Shown here piece by piece: positions 27,236 to 36,819 of a stretch of 64,000 nt of DNA (positions within the stretch are counted from its first letter, which is position 1; every line of letters begins with the position of its first letter). Source of the stretch: Providencia rettgeri (lineage in GTDB: Bacteria; Pseudomonadota; Gammaproteobacteria; Enterobacterales; Enterobacteriaceae); NCBI GenBank assembly GCA_900455085.1, contig UGTZ01000001.1:3192501-3256500 (forward strand), written 5' to 3'. The notes beneath the pieces are model-generated. The model saw only the letters and a list, made by a program, of their open reading frames with translations. It was not told where the DNA came from and ran no database searches. The translations under genes were made by a program, and so were the position numbers.

Positions 27236-28157
27236 TTACTTAACGGTGATTGCTAACATGCTGTCCAAGGTGGTGTTTGGATGCTGTTGAACGATATCCG
27301 TTGCTTGCTGTGCATTAATCTGTAGCTCATGCATTAAAATTGCGCGTCGTGGATGATAATCCACTTGTGCCAATAACCCTGCCGCGGTGTGTTCATCAAT
27401 ACCGCAGACTTCACTAACAATCCGTTCTGCGCGGCGCAGTAATTTGATATTACTGGCAACGACATCAACCATTAAATTAGTATGAATACGACCTAATCGC
27501 CCCCATTACACAGGTACTTAGCATGCCTAAAATCATTTTTTGTGCAGTACCGCTTTTCATGCGAGTTGAACCCGATAACACTTCAGGACCAACATCGGGT
27601 GCAATAGCTAATTTTGCGACATCACTGACTAATCCCCAGCCTCGCGTGGTAATAGCCACCGTTAACGCACCGATTTCATTGGCGTATTCAATACCTGCTA
27701 AAGTAAATGGTGTACGTCCACTGGCAGCAATCCCCACCACGACATCTTTTGCACAAAGCTGGCGCTTTTTAAGCTCATCAATCGCTGATTCCGCTGAATC
27801 CTCAATATTTTCAACCGCTTTTAACATTGCATCTTGGCCACCCGCAATAATCGACTGTACCATTTCAGGCGAAGTACCAAATGTTGGTGGGCATTCTGCA
27901 CTGTCTAATACAGCTAGCCTGCCACTGGTACCCGCCCCAATGTAAAACAAGCGTCCACCTTGCTTTAAGCACTCAGCAACAGCATCAACCACTTGGGCAA
28001 TCGCAGGTAGAACGGCCTGAATAGCACCTGCAACCGTACTATCTTCTTGGTTAATAACGTTCACCATAGAGAGTGTATCCAAACGTGAAAACTGTTGCGT
28101 TTCCTGATTGAATTCATTGTGTAGACAGTCACTCAGAGTATTTTCGGCTAGAGACAT
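27236..28157 (-). pseudogene. murQ: MurNAc 6-phosphate etherase, frameshifted at a G5 run
   Basis: Frames 27477-28157 (226 aa) and 27236-27472 together make one MurQ. The N-terminal part has the SIS motif FYIGAGTSGRLAVLDSAE and the catalytic region ending KMILGMLST. After GGGGG (27500-27504 on the plus strand as C5), the frame fails. Removing one G gives MGRLGRIHTNLMVDVVASN, the expected family sequence, and a 306-aa protein (E. coli 298). MurQ cleaves the D-lactyl ether of MurNAc 6-phosphate to GlcNAc 6-phosphate and D-lactate. A sequencing error is the likeliest explanation, since the rest of the operon is intact. Confidence 0.88.
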
Positions 28158-28257
28158 TCAAACGCCCTCATGAAATTTAATTTCATTAAAAAATACATTA
28201 AATGAATTTTTTATTTCAATTTAAATCACTGCGATTTCATACAACTTAATTGCAGGT

Positions 28258-28273
28258 TATGATCTTTCTCACA
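28258..28273 (-). promoter_or_regulatory. CRP-like site upstream of murQ
   Basis: TATGA-N6-TCACA matches nine of ten core CRP positions and lies about 100 bp upstream of murQ. Catabolite control of a PTS sugar operon would be expected; E. coli murQP is known to depend on cAMP-CRP. Confidence 0.55.
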
Positions 28274-28298
28274 ATATTACGTTTGTATTGAAAAGCTA

Positions 28299-28318
28299 CC
28301 GGTGACGAAAGCCACCGG
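28299..28318 (-). terminator. Terminator of the CBM9-like gene
   Basis: CCGGTG / CACCGG stem with an 8-nt loop, followed on the minus strand by AGCTTTTC. It separates the CBM9-like gene from murQ. Confidence 0.65.
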
Positions 28319-28326
28319 CGATAACG

Positions 28327-29022
28327 CTATTTTACGAACTTGCAGGTTCCGAAGGCTGATGGGATGTGAAAATCAGGTTTAACGGAATCAGGTTTGATCC
28401 AGCTAATCCATTTACGCACTTGCTTTGGCTCACCTGCACTAAACTCTCCGCGCAAAATGGCACACATTAGTGTCTGTTTGTCCGCATCTTGCCATAAATC
28501 GAGTTTAGTAAATTCATCTAAATCAATTTTTCCTGTTAATACATAACCATTTGGCGTTATTTCACCCACCGTTTGTAATGTTTCCCAGTTCCAACTTGGG
28601 TCAACTTCACGATAATAATTAGCTTTTGCATCGAAAGTACGCCCTTTCGGGTCCATTTCCGCCGTGTAATACGGTTTTAATTCAGGACTAGTCGCGAAAA
28701 AGAGTTCAACTCGGTCAGAATCTAACACCGCCTGGTCTTTATCTGAGTTATCACCTAGCTGAATATCTTTATCATCTGCAATAAATCGGAAATATAATGT
28801 GTCATCACTCCACAGGGCACGAAAATCTGTTTTAGGAGCCGCTTCCTTTTCCCATGGGTAAGTAAAATCGGTTAATACTTCTGCTTTTTCCCAGACTTCC
28901 GTACTTTTTGTCGCATCATTGAGTGATTTTAACTGATCGGTATGATTGATTTGGTATTCTTTCGCCGCCACACTTGCTGTAACAAGTACAGCACTTGTGG
29001 CTAATAATGTCGTTAGTTTCAT
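28327..29022 (-). CDS. Secreted CBM9-like sugar-binding protein
   Basis: The 231-aa protein begins with a clear signal peptide (MKLTTLLATSAVLVTASVAA-KEY). The mature part follows the CBM9-like fold found in carbohydrate-binding and DOMON-related proteins: FRALWSDDTLYFRF, DRVELFF, YYTAEMDPKGRTFDA and a Trp-rich second half. No catalytic domain is attached. A CRP-like site lies upstream and the mur operon downstream on the same strand, behind a terminator. A role in binding periplasmic sugars is suggested but the ligand is unknown. Confidence 0.75.
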   Translation of the reverse strand: MKLTTLLATSAVLVTASVAAKEYQINHTDQLKSLNDATKSTEVWEKAEVLTDFTYPWEKEAAPKTDFRALWSDDTLYFRFIADDKDIQLGDNSDKDQAVLDSDRVELFFATSPELKPYYTAEMDPKGRTFDAKANYYREVDPSWNWETLQTVGEITPNGYVLTGKIDLDEFTKLDLWQDADKQTLMCAILRGEFSAGEPKQVRKWISWIKPDSVKPDFHIPSAFGTCKFVK

Positions 29023-29391
29023 ACTTTCCTCACTTTCCTGATTAAAAATTTGTTATTCACAAAAAACCATTAAAGAAACAATATTTCACAATCAACTAAA
29101 AATATAGAATTAAAATTTCATAATATATAGCTTCATTCTATAAAAACTATCATGATGTGAAGCTGCTCACTCTTTGATGAGAATGTGATTTATCTTTTTC
29201 ATCCAATGTCTGATTAATTTTGATTCAATTAATAGGCTTAATATTAGTTAACCCCCGATTGTAATGTAGACATTGACATGATTTTACGTTGCGCGACTTG
29301 CGTCACTAATTTAAGTCAAGTAGCCTAGAGATACTGGCCTATTGAGGCTAACAATTTCTAAATTATGACTCTTTATTATCAAGGCTAGGAC
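29023..29391. promoter_or_regulatory. Divergent promoter region with CRP-like site (29156-29171)
   Basis: The 369 bp between the CBM9-like gene and sanA are AT-rich and carry TGTGA-N6-TCACT at 29156-29171, a nine-of-ten match to the CRP core. It is nearer to the CBM9-like gene (about 135 bp) than to sanA (about 220 bp). No other gene-like feature seen. Confidence 0.55.
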
Positions 29392-30096
29392 ATGAGGAAA
29401 CGTCTGTTTTTTGGTCTTATTATTCTTGCAGGGATCGCATTTACGACCATAATGTTGCTTGATCGCTGGATAAGCTGGGATACCGCCCCCTATATCTATG
29501 AAGATGTAGAAAAATTGCCTGCGCGCGATGTCGGGATGGTACTTGGCACATCCAAATATTATGCCTCTGGCGTTAATAACCTCTACTATACCTATCGTAT
29601 TAAAGGCGCAGCTGAGGCATACCACAGTGGAAAAGTTAAGTATTTACTTCTTAGTGGTGATAATGGCGCACATAATTACAATGAGCCAATTAACATGCGC
29701 AAAGATTTAATTAAAGAAGGGGTTCCAGCCTCTAAAATTGTGCTCGATTTCGCTGGCTTTAGGACATTAGACTCAGTGGTGCGCACTAAAAAAGTGTTTG
29801 ATACAGATAATTTTACGATTATTACCCAGCGTTTTCATTGTGAACGAGCAGTCTTTATCGCCAAACATAAAGGTATTGATGCACAATGTTTAGCAGTTCC
29901 GACACCTTCTGGGATGTATAAAGTGAGAATACGAGAAGTGTTTGCACGGCTAGGAGCTCTGGCCGATTTATATATTTTAAAACGCGAACCTAAATTTTTA
30001 GGTGAGCAAGAATCTATCCCTGCTCCCATTAAAATGCCTGCAGGAATTAAAGGCTATCCGGCTGTTTCACCGGATGAAGTCAATAAATTGAATTAG
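29392..30096 (+). CDS. sanA: SanA/YdcF-like (DUF218) inner membrane protein
   Basis: The 234-aa protein (E. coli SanA 239) has one N-terminal membrane anchor and a DUF218 domain with GMVLGTSKYY near residue 46 and LLLSGDNG near 84. SanA affects cell-envelope permeability; its loss causes vancomycin sensitivity at high temperature in E. coli. The E. coli order cdd-sanA is broken here by the inserted block. Confidence 0.92.
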   Translation: MRKRLFFGLIILAGIAFTTIMLLDRWISWDTAPYIYEDVEKLPARDVGMVLGTSKYYASGVNNLYYTYRIKGAAEAYHSGKVKYLLLSGDNGAHNYNEPINMRKDLIKEGVPASKIVLDFAGFRTLDSVVRTKKVFDTDNFTIITQRFHCERAVFIAKHKGIDAQCLAVPTPSGMYKVRIREVFARLGALADLYILKREPKFLGEQESIPAPIKMPAGIKGYPAVSPDEVNKLN

Positions 30097-30100
30097 ACCT

Positions 30101-30128
30101 ATAAGTAGATGAACCTTCATCTACTTAT
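30101..30128. terminator. Bidirectional terminator between sanA and yeiB
   Basis: Perfect 12-bp stem (ATAAGTAGATGA / TCATCTACTTAT) with a 4-nt loop between convergent genes. The yeiB stop codon lies inside the stem. Confidence 0.75.
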
Positions 30129-31261
30129 TAACTTTCCTGTCAATTTGCGCCAACACCATTCAAGAGGCCCCTGCCTAAAAAACATTAACCAATAATAAGA
30201 AAACAATAAATTTACCCCCCAAATAACGGGAACCAAAACAAGTAATTCAACCCGTGTAAATTGCCCAAAATAGCCTAAGTGGTAAAACAGTGTGGTACAA
30301 ATTAGCGTTTGCAAAATATAGTTACTCAACGCCATACGACCCACATATTGCAGTCCATGAATGACTTTGTTGTTTACCACTATTCCCAAAAGCCATACAC
30401 CAGAGCTATATATCCTAAAGATTGAAATGGAATAACTAGCTCATTAATAATATAACCAATAATTGATGTTGAAAAATAGCTCCAATTGAATTGGCTTTGT
30501 GTGTATAGCGAAACTATTTGAATCAATAACGATGGCAAGATAAATATGCAGGCTATTTTGCGATAATGTTGAGCGGTGAATTGCCCTCGTAACCAACCAT
30601 TTTTCATTAACAACGCGCCAATAATCATCAACGCAGATAATTGCCAGCCATATTGGATAACTAGCATTTCAACCATCTTGAGCATCTCTGATGCTCGATA
30701 ATACACACCATCCATTCCCCCAGAGGTATGTATAGTATATTCAAATGCTAATTGCTTATCCGAGGTTTGCCAAAAACCTGAGGGATCTACACCACTTCCC
30801 AACACGAGCAAGATGACTAGCCCAATCAAATATAGTGACAATGCTATTTTCAATAAAAAACCATCATCATATTGATTAAGCAAATAGGTTACCAACAAGC
30901 CCGTTAATGCATAGGCCAAAAGAATATCACCGTCCCAAAAGCCAACCCCATGAATCATCCCGAACAGAGCTAAAACAAATAAACGGCACTGATTCCAACG
31001 AAGAGAACGAGGCTGCAACAACACGAGAGTTGCCCCAAAAAGGATGGAAAAAATAGCGAGAACTTTACCTTGAAAAAGGACATTGAAAACACCCCAGAGG
31101 TAAGCCTCTGACTCGGGTGTTGTATTGGTGTAATAAGGGTTTAAATACGCCGCTTGTGGTAAAGCAAAAGCAAAGATATTCATTAAAAGAATACCTAAAA
31201 TCGCTATACCACGGACGGCGTCAAGCGCGTCAATACGACTTGACGGTGTCGTTGTTGTCAT
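30117..31261 (-). pseudogene. yeiB: DUF418 family inner membrane protein, frameshifted near the 3' end
   Basis: The long frame (30380-31261, 293 aa) starts TPSSRIDALDAVRGIAILGI and gives most of YeiB, a multi-spanning membrane protein of unknown function. It stops at VYGFWE, and the other frame (from 30389) continues with IVVNNKVIHGLQYVGRMALSNY, the expected family C-terminus. The switch lies at TTTTGGG (plus strand 30385-30391). One added base restores 381 aa; E. coli YeiB is 385. It overlaps folE closely (3 bp apart), the same pair as in E. coli, and is likely co-transcribed. Sequencing error suspected. Confidence 0.85.
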
Positions 31262-31264
31262 AAA

Positions 31265-31924
31265 TTATAAATGGCGAACTGCACGTAAAAATTCTTGCCG
31301 TGTGTTTTGGCTTGATTTAAACAATCCGCCTAATGACGTTGTTGTTGTTGCACTTGTCGCGTCACGAATACCACGTGCTTTCACGCAATAATGCACGGCA
31401 TCTATGCAAACAGCCACATTCGTAGTTCCCAGTAATGTTTGCAAAGCAACCAAAATTTGCTGTGTTAAACGCTCTTGCACTTGTGGGCGTTGTGAAAAAA
31501 ATTGCACAATCCGGTTAATTTTCGATAAACCAATAACTTTATCTTTTGGAATATAGGCAACCGTTGCTTTTCCATCGATCGTAACAAAGTGGTGTTCACA
31601 GGTGCTTGTTAGCGTAATATCACGCACGGTGACCATTTCATCCACTTTCATTTTATTTTCAATCAGAGTGATTTTTGGAAAGTTCGCGTAATCTAGCCCT
31701 GAAAAAATTTCATCAACATACATTTTTGCGATGCGACGAGGGGTATCAGCTAAACTGTCATCGGTTAAATCCAAATTCAGCAGCGTCATGATCTCTGTCA
31801 TGTGCCCTTCAATCAGTTTCTTGCGTTCGTCGCCTGATTTTGGCTGGATACGCAAAGGCGTTTCTAAGCCTCTTGCCTCCAGTGCGGCATGAACTAATTC
31901 GGCCTCTTTACTCAGAGATGACAT
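31265..31924 (-). CDS. folE: GTP cyclohydrolase I
   Basis: FolE converts GTP to dihydroneopterin triphosphate, the first step of folate synthesis. The 219-aa product has the zinc ligands in CEHH and in HYCVKARGIRD, and the long invariant block around ITLIENKMKVDEMVTV. The start at 31924 (MSSLSKEAEL) has GGAGG five bases upstream and fits the family better than the in-frame ATG at 31936. Confidence 0.97.
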   Translation of the reverse strand: MSSLSKEAELVHAALEARGLETPLRIQPKSGDERKKLIEGHMTEIMTLLNLDLTDDSLADTPRRIAKMYVDEIFSGLDYANFPKITLIENKMKVDEMVTVRDITLTSTCEHHFVTIDGKATVAYIPKDKVIGLSKINRIVQFFSQRPQVQERLTQQILVALQTLLGTTNVAVCIDAVHYCVKARGIRDATSATTTTSLGGLFKSSQNTRQEFLRAVRHL

Positions 31925-32371
31925 GTGATCCTCCACAAATGGTATAACTATTTTTATAAAATGCAGGTGTGCGGTACTCTAAAACAGCAGGTACAGATAA
32001 TCCAGTACAACATGGATAATTACCGTGAAATATTTGCATTTATTCATGCAATTCATTCACCCTGTCAATCTATTCTTTAAAAGGTTTTACACCTTATATA
32101 CGGTGATTAATAGCACATTTTTTATTGATACATTAATTTTGAAAGATAAATATAAAGTGCCTAGAATATTTAACATGATTATAGCAGCAACAGTTTTGTT
32201 ATTTTGTGCATAATTTTCTCTGTGCTAATACCAGCTGATTGACTAAATCTCACTAAAAGCTATCTGTAATCAATTTCTATTCATTCACCCACTAATGGAT
32301 TTCTGCCATAATATGCATTACGAACACATTTTAAGCCTCAAGGCAGATAACGATAATGAGGGTCATTATTT
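31925..32371. other. Intergenic region between folE and moeA
   Basis: These 447 bp separate divergent folE and moeA and mark the junction between the two E. coli-like synteny blocks. An open frame at 32025-32213 has no ribosome site or recognisable product. I see no RNA gene, repeat or clear operator. Confidence 0.6.
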
Positions 32372-33613
32372 ATGGATCAGTGTCATACTAACGATTTGAT
32401 TTCTCTAGATGTTGCATTGGAAAAATTACTATCTCAAACAAAAACCGTCACAGATACCGAAATCATTCCATTGACCTCCTCTGCACAGCGCATCATTGCG
32501 ACAGACCTGATTTCCCCTATCAATGTCCCACCATTTGATAATTCTGCTATGGATGGCTATGGCTTACGTTTTGCCGATTGGGATGGGGAAACACCAATGC
32601 CAGTGGCAGGTAAATCATTTGCCGGCAACCCAATGGAAGGCGAATTAAAAGCAGGTTGCTGCGTGCGTATTATGACGGGCGCCCCAATCCCACAAGGTGT
32701 GGATACGGTTGTGATGCAAGAGTCTACAGAGCAAACGAGCCAAGGTATTGTATTTACCCAACCTATTAAACAAGGTAGTAACGTTCGTAAAGCAGGGGAA
32801 GATATTGCCCAAGGCAATGCAGTGTTCCCAGCAGGAACGTTACTCACAACAGCCCAACTGCCGTTAATTGCTTCACTAGGGATTGCAGATGTCACCGTAT
32901 ATCGTCGCCTTAAAGTTGCCGTTTTTTCAACGGGCGATGAGCTACAAGCCGTTGGCCTTCCTTTAGCAGATGGGCAAATTTATGATACTAACCGTTTCAC
33001 CGTTCGCCTGATGCTTGAAAAACTTAACTGCGAAGTACTTGATCTAGGTGTGATACCGGACTCGCCAGAAAAACTCAAACAAACCTTTATCGAAGCTAAC
33101 CAACACGCTGATTTGGTCATCAGTAGTGGCGGCGTTTCCGTGGGTGAAGCTGACTATACTAAACAAATTTTGGATGAATTAGGCACGATTGGTTTTTGGA
33201 AGTTAGCCATTAAACCAGGAAAACCCTTTGCATTTGGTAAGTTAAGTGACGCTTGGTTTTGTGGGCTACCGGGGAACCCTGTTTCTGCCGCACTCACCTT
33301 CTACCAATTGGTTCAACCACTGATTGCACGCCTTTCAGGACACAGCCAATGGCGTGCCCCGCTACGCTTCAAAGTTCCGGTTACCACCGCGTTGAAGAAA
33401 AGCCCTGGTCGTTTAGATTTTCAACGAGGAATTCTAAGCGCTAATGAACAAGGACAATTGCAAGTCGCCACGACGGGTCACCAAGGCTCACACGTGTTTA
33501 GTTCATTTAGTTTAGCTAACTGCTTTATTGTCCTTGAAAGAGAACGTGGCCGTGTTGAGGCGGGTGAAATGGTTGAAGTCGAAATGTTTAACTATTTATT
33601 AAAAAGTGAATAA
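32372..33613 (+). CDS. moeA: Molybdopterin molybdotransferase
   Basis: MoeA inserts molybdate into adenylylated molybdopterin in the last common step of Moco synthesis. The 413-aa protein (E. coli 411) shows PPFDNSAMDGYG near residue 50, RIMTGAPIP near 102, the GDEL motif in VFSTGDEL near 188, and SGGVSVGEAD near 250. It is followed five bases later by moeB, an operon conserved in enterics. Confidence 0.97.
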   Translation: MDQCHTNDLISLDVALEKLLSQTKTVTDTEIIPLTSSAQRIIATDLISPINVPPFDNSAMDGYGLRFADWDGETPMPVAGKSFAGNPMEGELKAGCCVRIMTGAPIPQGVDTVVMQESTEQTSQGIVFTQPIKQGSNVRKAGEDIAQGNAVFPAGTLLTTAQLPLIASLGIADVTVYRRLKVAVFSTGDELQAVGLPLADGQIYDTNRFTVRLMLEKLNCEVLDLGVIPDSPEKLKQTFIEANQHADLVISSGGVSVGEADYTKQILDELGTIGFWKLAIKPGKPFAFGKLSDAWFCGLPGNPVSAALTFYQLVQPLIARLSGHSQWRAPLRFKVPVTTALKKSPGRLDFQRGILSANEQGQLQVATTGHQGSHVFSSFSLANCFIVLERERGRVEAGEMVEVEMFNYLLKSE

Positions 33614-33618
33614 TAACT

Positions 33619-34371
33619 GTGCAAGAGCTTAGCGATCCGGAAATGTTGCGGTACAACCGCCAAATTATCCTCCGTGGGTTTGATTTCGATGGGCAGGAAA
33701 AGCTTAAAGCTGGCAAAGTGCTGGTTATTGGCCTTGGTGGTTTAGGCTGCGCTGCCACTCAATACCTTGCCGCAGCAGGTGTCGGTCACCTGACATTGGT
33801 GGATTTCGACACCGTGTCATTATCTAACTTACAACGGCAAGTGTTGCATCGTGATGCGACCATTGATATGCCAAAAGTTGATTCAGCAAAAACACAGCTT
33901 GCAGCCATTAACCCACATATCCAAATTGATACCGTCAATGCACAGCTAGATGATGCACAACTTGATGAATTAATCACACATCATGATGTGATCTTAGATT
34001 GCACTGATAACGTCGCCATTCGTGAACAGCTCAACCGGTTGTGTTTACCGCATAAAAAACCATTGGTTTCAGGTGCAGCTATCCGCATGGAAGGACAATT
34101 ATCTGTTTTCACTTATGAAGAAAGTACTCCTTGCTATCACTGTTTAAGCCGTTTATTTGGTGACAATAACTTAACTTGCGTTGAAGCTGGGGTCATGTCC
34201 CCTTTAGTCGGGACTATTGGTACGCTAGAAGCGATGGAAGCAATTAAATTATTAGCTAATTATGGGAAGGTTAATTCAGGAAAAGTATTGCTATTTGATG
34301 CAATGACTATGGATTTCCGTCAATTTAAACTTAGCAAAGACCCGCATTGTGAAGTCTGCGCTAAAGGCTAA
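33619..34371 (+). CDS. moeB: Molybdopterin-synthase adenylyltransferase
   Basis: MoeB adenylates the C-terminal Gly-Gly of MoaD so that it can be sulfurated. The 250-aa protein has the nucleotide fold VIGLGGLGCAA near residue 36, the DCTDN motif, and two zinc CxxC pairs (CYHC near 171 and CEVC near 244). It starts with GTG at 33619, the only start that fits the family N-terminus QELSDPEMLRYNRQ. Confidence 0.96.
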   Translation: MQELSDPEMLRYNRQIILRGFDFDGQEKLKAGKVLVIGLGGLGCAATQYLAAAGVGHLTLVDFDTVSLSNLQRQVLHRDATIDMPKVDSAKTQLAAINPHIQIDTVNAQLDDAQLDELITHHDVILDCTDNVAIREQLNRLCLPHKKPLVSGAAIRMEGQLSVFTYEESTPCYHCLSRLFGDNNLTCVEAGVMSPLVGTIGTLEAMEAIKLLANYGKVNSGKVLLFDAMTMDFRQFKLSKDPHCEVCAKG

Positions 34372-34574
34372 AGGCTATATTTTCGAGCAAGTTGGCTTTT
34401 CTCATCATTCAGGCGAGACTTTTCTCGCCTTTTCACCATTTTCATCACACCAAAATTAAGAATAATCCGAAAAAATAATTTAATTGCCCTTTCACCTTAT
34501 ACTATCCCCCTTTTGTGGTGCTTGATGGTTTAAATATCACCACTGTTTATTCTTTTGATAAAGTTACTGAGAGT

Positions 34575-34916
34575 ATGAATATGCAATTCCCTCCTTGCCC
34601 GAAATGCCAGTCTGAATACACCTATACTGATAACGATATGTATATCTGCCCTGAGTGCGCGCATGAATGGAATGATGCCGAGCCTGTAGCTGATATTGAT
34701 GAATTAATTGTAAAAGATGCCAATGGCAACCTGCTAGCTGATGGCGATACCATCACCGTGATTAAAGATCTCAAAGTCAAAGGCAGCTCTTCAATGCTAA
34801 AAATCGGTACCCGCGTTAAAGGTATCCGTTTGGTCGAGGGCGACCACAATATCGACTGTAAGATTGATGGTTTCGGTCAAATGAAATTGAAATCTGAGTT
34901 TGTGAAGAAAAACTAA
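34575..34916 (+). CDS. yjdM: YjdM/PhnA family zinc-ribbon protein
   Basis: The 113-aa product has an N-terminal zinc ribbon with two CxxC pairs (CPKC, CPEC) and a C-terminal SH3-like domain with KDLKVKGSSSMLKIGT. It is nearly identical in layout to E. coli YjdM (111 aa), once called PhnA but not a phosphonoacetate hydrolase; its function is unknown. The start at 34575 is preferred to an upstream GTG at 34515 because the family begins just before CPKC. Confidence 0.92.
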   Translation: MNMQFPPCPKCQSEYTYTDNDMYICPECAHEWNDAEPVADIDELIVKDANGNLLADGDTITVIKDLKVKGSSSMLKIGTRVKGIRLVEGDHNIDCKIDGFGQMKLKSEFVKKN

Positions 34917-34932
34917 GTTTACTTCGCCCATT

Positions 34933-34964
34933 AAAAAGCCCTCAATCAAAACTGAGGGCTTTTT
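34933..34964. terminator. Bidirectional terminator between yjdM and ybiT
   Basis: AAAAAGCCCTCA / TGAGGGCTTTTT: a 12-bp stem with flanking A and T runs between convergent genes. Confidence 0.9.
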
Positions 34965-34985
34965 GTTTCTAATCCAAAACGATAT

Positions 34986-36584
34986 TTAAAGCACTACACC
35001 TTGGCTTGTCAGGTATTCATCATAACTACCTTTGAAATCAATTACTTTATCTTCTTTGATTTCTAAAATACGGCTCGCCAACGAGCTAACAAACTCACGG
35101 TCATGGGAAACGAAAATTAACGTTCCTTTGTATAATTCGAGGGCTAAGTTTAATGACTCGATGGATTCCATATCCAAGTGGTTGGTTGGTTCATCCATAA
35201 TCAAAATATTTGGCTGTTGCATCATTAACTTGCCAAATAACATACGCCCTTGTTCACCACCGGATAACACTTTAACTTTCTTTTTAATGTCATCTTGAGA
35301 AAACAGTAAACGGCCTAAAATACTGCGCACCGCTTGCTCGTCATCCCCTTCATTTTTCCACTGACTCATCCAGTCAAACACGGTTAAATCTGTTTCAAAA
35401 TCTTCTGCGTGGTCTTGGGCATAGTAACCAATGTTACTGTTTTCTGACCATTTAACCATTCCGCTAGTTGCAGGCTGCTCGCCCACCAACGTTTTTAAGA
35501 ATGTCGTTTTACCGATACCATTAGCACCAATAACCGCCATTTTTTCGCCAACTTCCAGTAATAAATTGATGTTTTTGAATAATGGCCCTTGATCATAACC
35601 ATTGGTCACTGCTTCTAATTCAAGTGCATTTCGGAACAATTTTTTCTCTTGTTCAAAACGAATGAATGGGTTTTGACGGCTAGACGCTTTCACCTCATCC
35701 AATTGAATTTTATCAATTTGACGTGCACGAGAAGTCGCTTGTTTCGACTTAGAGGCATTCGCGCTAAAGCGGCTAACGAAAGACTGTAACTCAGCAATTT
35801 GCGCTTTTTTCTTCGCGTTATCCGATAATAGTCGCTCACGCGCTTGGGTTGCCGCAATCATATATTCATCATAGTTACCTGTGAATAAACGCAATTCACC
35901 GTAATCTAGGTCAGCCATGTGCGTACATACGGTATTCAAAAAGTGCCTATCATGGGAAATAATGATCATCGTGCAGTTACGATCGTTCAGCACTTGCTCT
36001 AACCAACGAATAGTATCGATATCCAAGTTATTCGTCGGCTCATCGAGTAATAAGATATCTGGGTCAGAAAATAGGGCTTGTGCCAACAGCACACGCAGTT
36101 TCCAGCCTGGTGCAACTTCACTCATCGGCCCATAGTGTTGTTCGACAGGAATACCTACACCCAACAATAATTCACCGGCACGAGCTTCCGCGCTATAACC
36201 GTCCATTTCACCATAAGCGACCTCTAGATCAGCCACGCGGTAGCCGTCTTCTTCGCTCATTTCAGGTAAGGCGTAGATTCTATCGCGCTCTTGTTTGACG
36301 TCCCACAGCTCGCTATGACCCATAATCACGGTATCAAGTACGGTAAATTCTTCAAATGCGAACTGATCTTGGCGAAGTTTACCAATACGCTCATTTGGAT
36401 CGGTCGTACTCACATTTCCAGCTGTAGGGGTTAAATCGCCCCCTAAGATCTTCATAAATGTCGATTTACCCGCGCCATTTGCGCCGATCAAACCATAACG
36501 GTTGCCTGTGCCAAATTTAACTGAAATGTTTTCAAACAGTGGCTTACTGCCAAACTGCATAGTGATATTGTTCGTTGTTAACAC
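34986..36584 (-). CDS. ybiT: ABC-F family ATPase YbiT
   Basis: The 532-aa soluble protein has two ABC ATPase domains joined by a charged linker and no membrane segments. Walker A motifs are GANGAGKST (about residue 36) and GANGIGKTT (about 352); both LDEPTNNLD/MDEPTNHLD Walker B motifs are present. ABC-F proteins bind the ribosomal E site and tune translation. It matches E. coli YbiT (530 aa) in length and sequence. Confidence 0.95.
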   Translation of the reverse strand: MLTTNNITMQFGSKPLFENISVKFGTGNRYGLIGANGAGKSTFMKILGGDLTPTAGNVSTTDPNERIGKLRQDQFAFEEFTVLDTVIMGHSELWDVKQERDRIYALPEMSEEDGYRVADLEVAYGEMDGYSAEARAGELLLGVGIPVEQHYGPMSEVAPGWKLRVLLAQALFSDPDILLLDEPTNNLDIDTIRWLEQVLNDRNCTMIIISHDRHFLNTVCTHMADLDYGELRLFTGNYDEYMIAATQARERLLSDNAKKKAQIAELQSFVSRFSANASKSKQATSRARQIDKIQLDEVKASSRQNPFIRFEQEKKLFRNALELEAVTNGYDQGPLFKNINLLLEVGEKMAVIGANGIGKTTFLKTLVGEQPATSGMVKWSENSNIGYYAQDHAEDFETDLTVFDWMSQWKNEGDDEQAVRSILGRLLFSQDDIKKKVKVLSGGEQGRMLFGKLMMQQPNILIMDEPTNHLDMESIESLNLALELYKGTLIFVSHDREFVSSLASRILEIKEDKVIDFKGSYDEYLTSQGVVL

Positions 36585-36819
36585 TGCTATGCCTTAAATT
36601 AAACGGTGTAAAATAGCCTGCGATGATTAGAGGCCCATGACTGCGGCGTGCAAAATAACCCAAAATAATGATTTGAGCAGTAAAATGCATTCCATGCATG
36701 GTCATTAGAGTACGGCAGGTATAAATAGCGGCGCATTATGCCATATTACGCCGCTTAGATCTTGTGCTGTTTTCAGCAAATTGATTAACACGAAAGGAAA
36801 GACCGATTATATTGCCAAA

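Noticed and set aside
32025..32213. 62-codon ORF upstream of moeA
   Set aside because: No ribosome site, composition typical of AT-rich non-coding DNA, no recognisable family.
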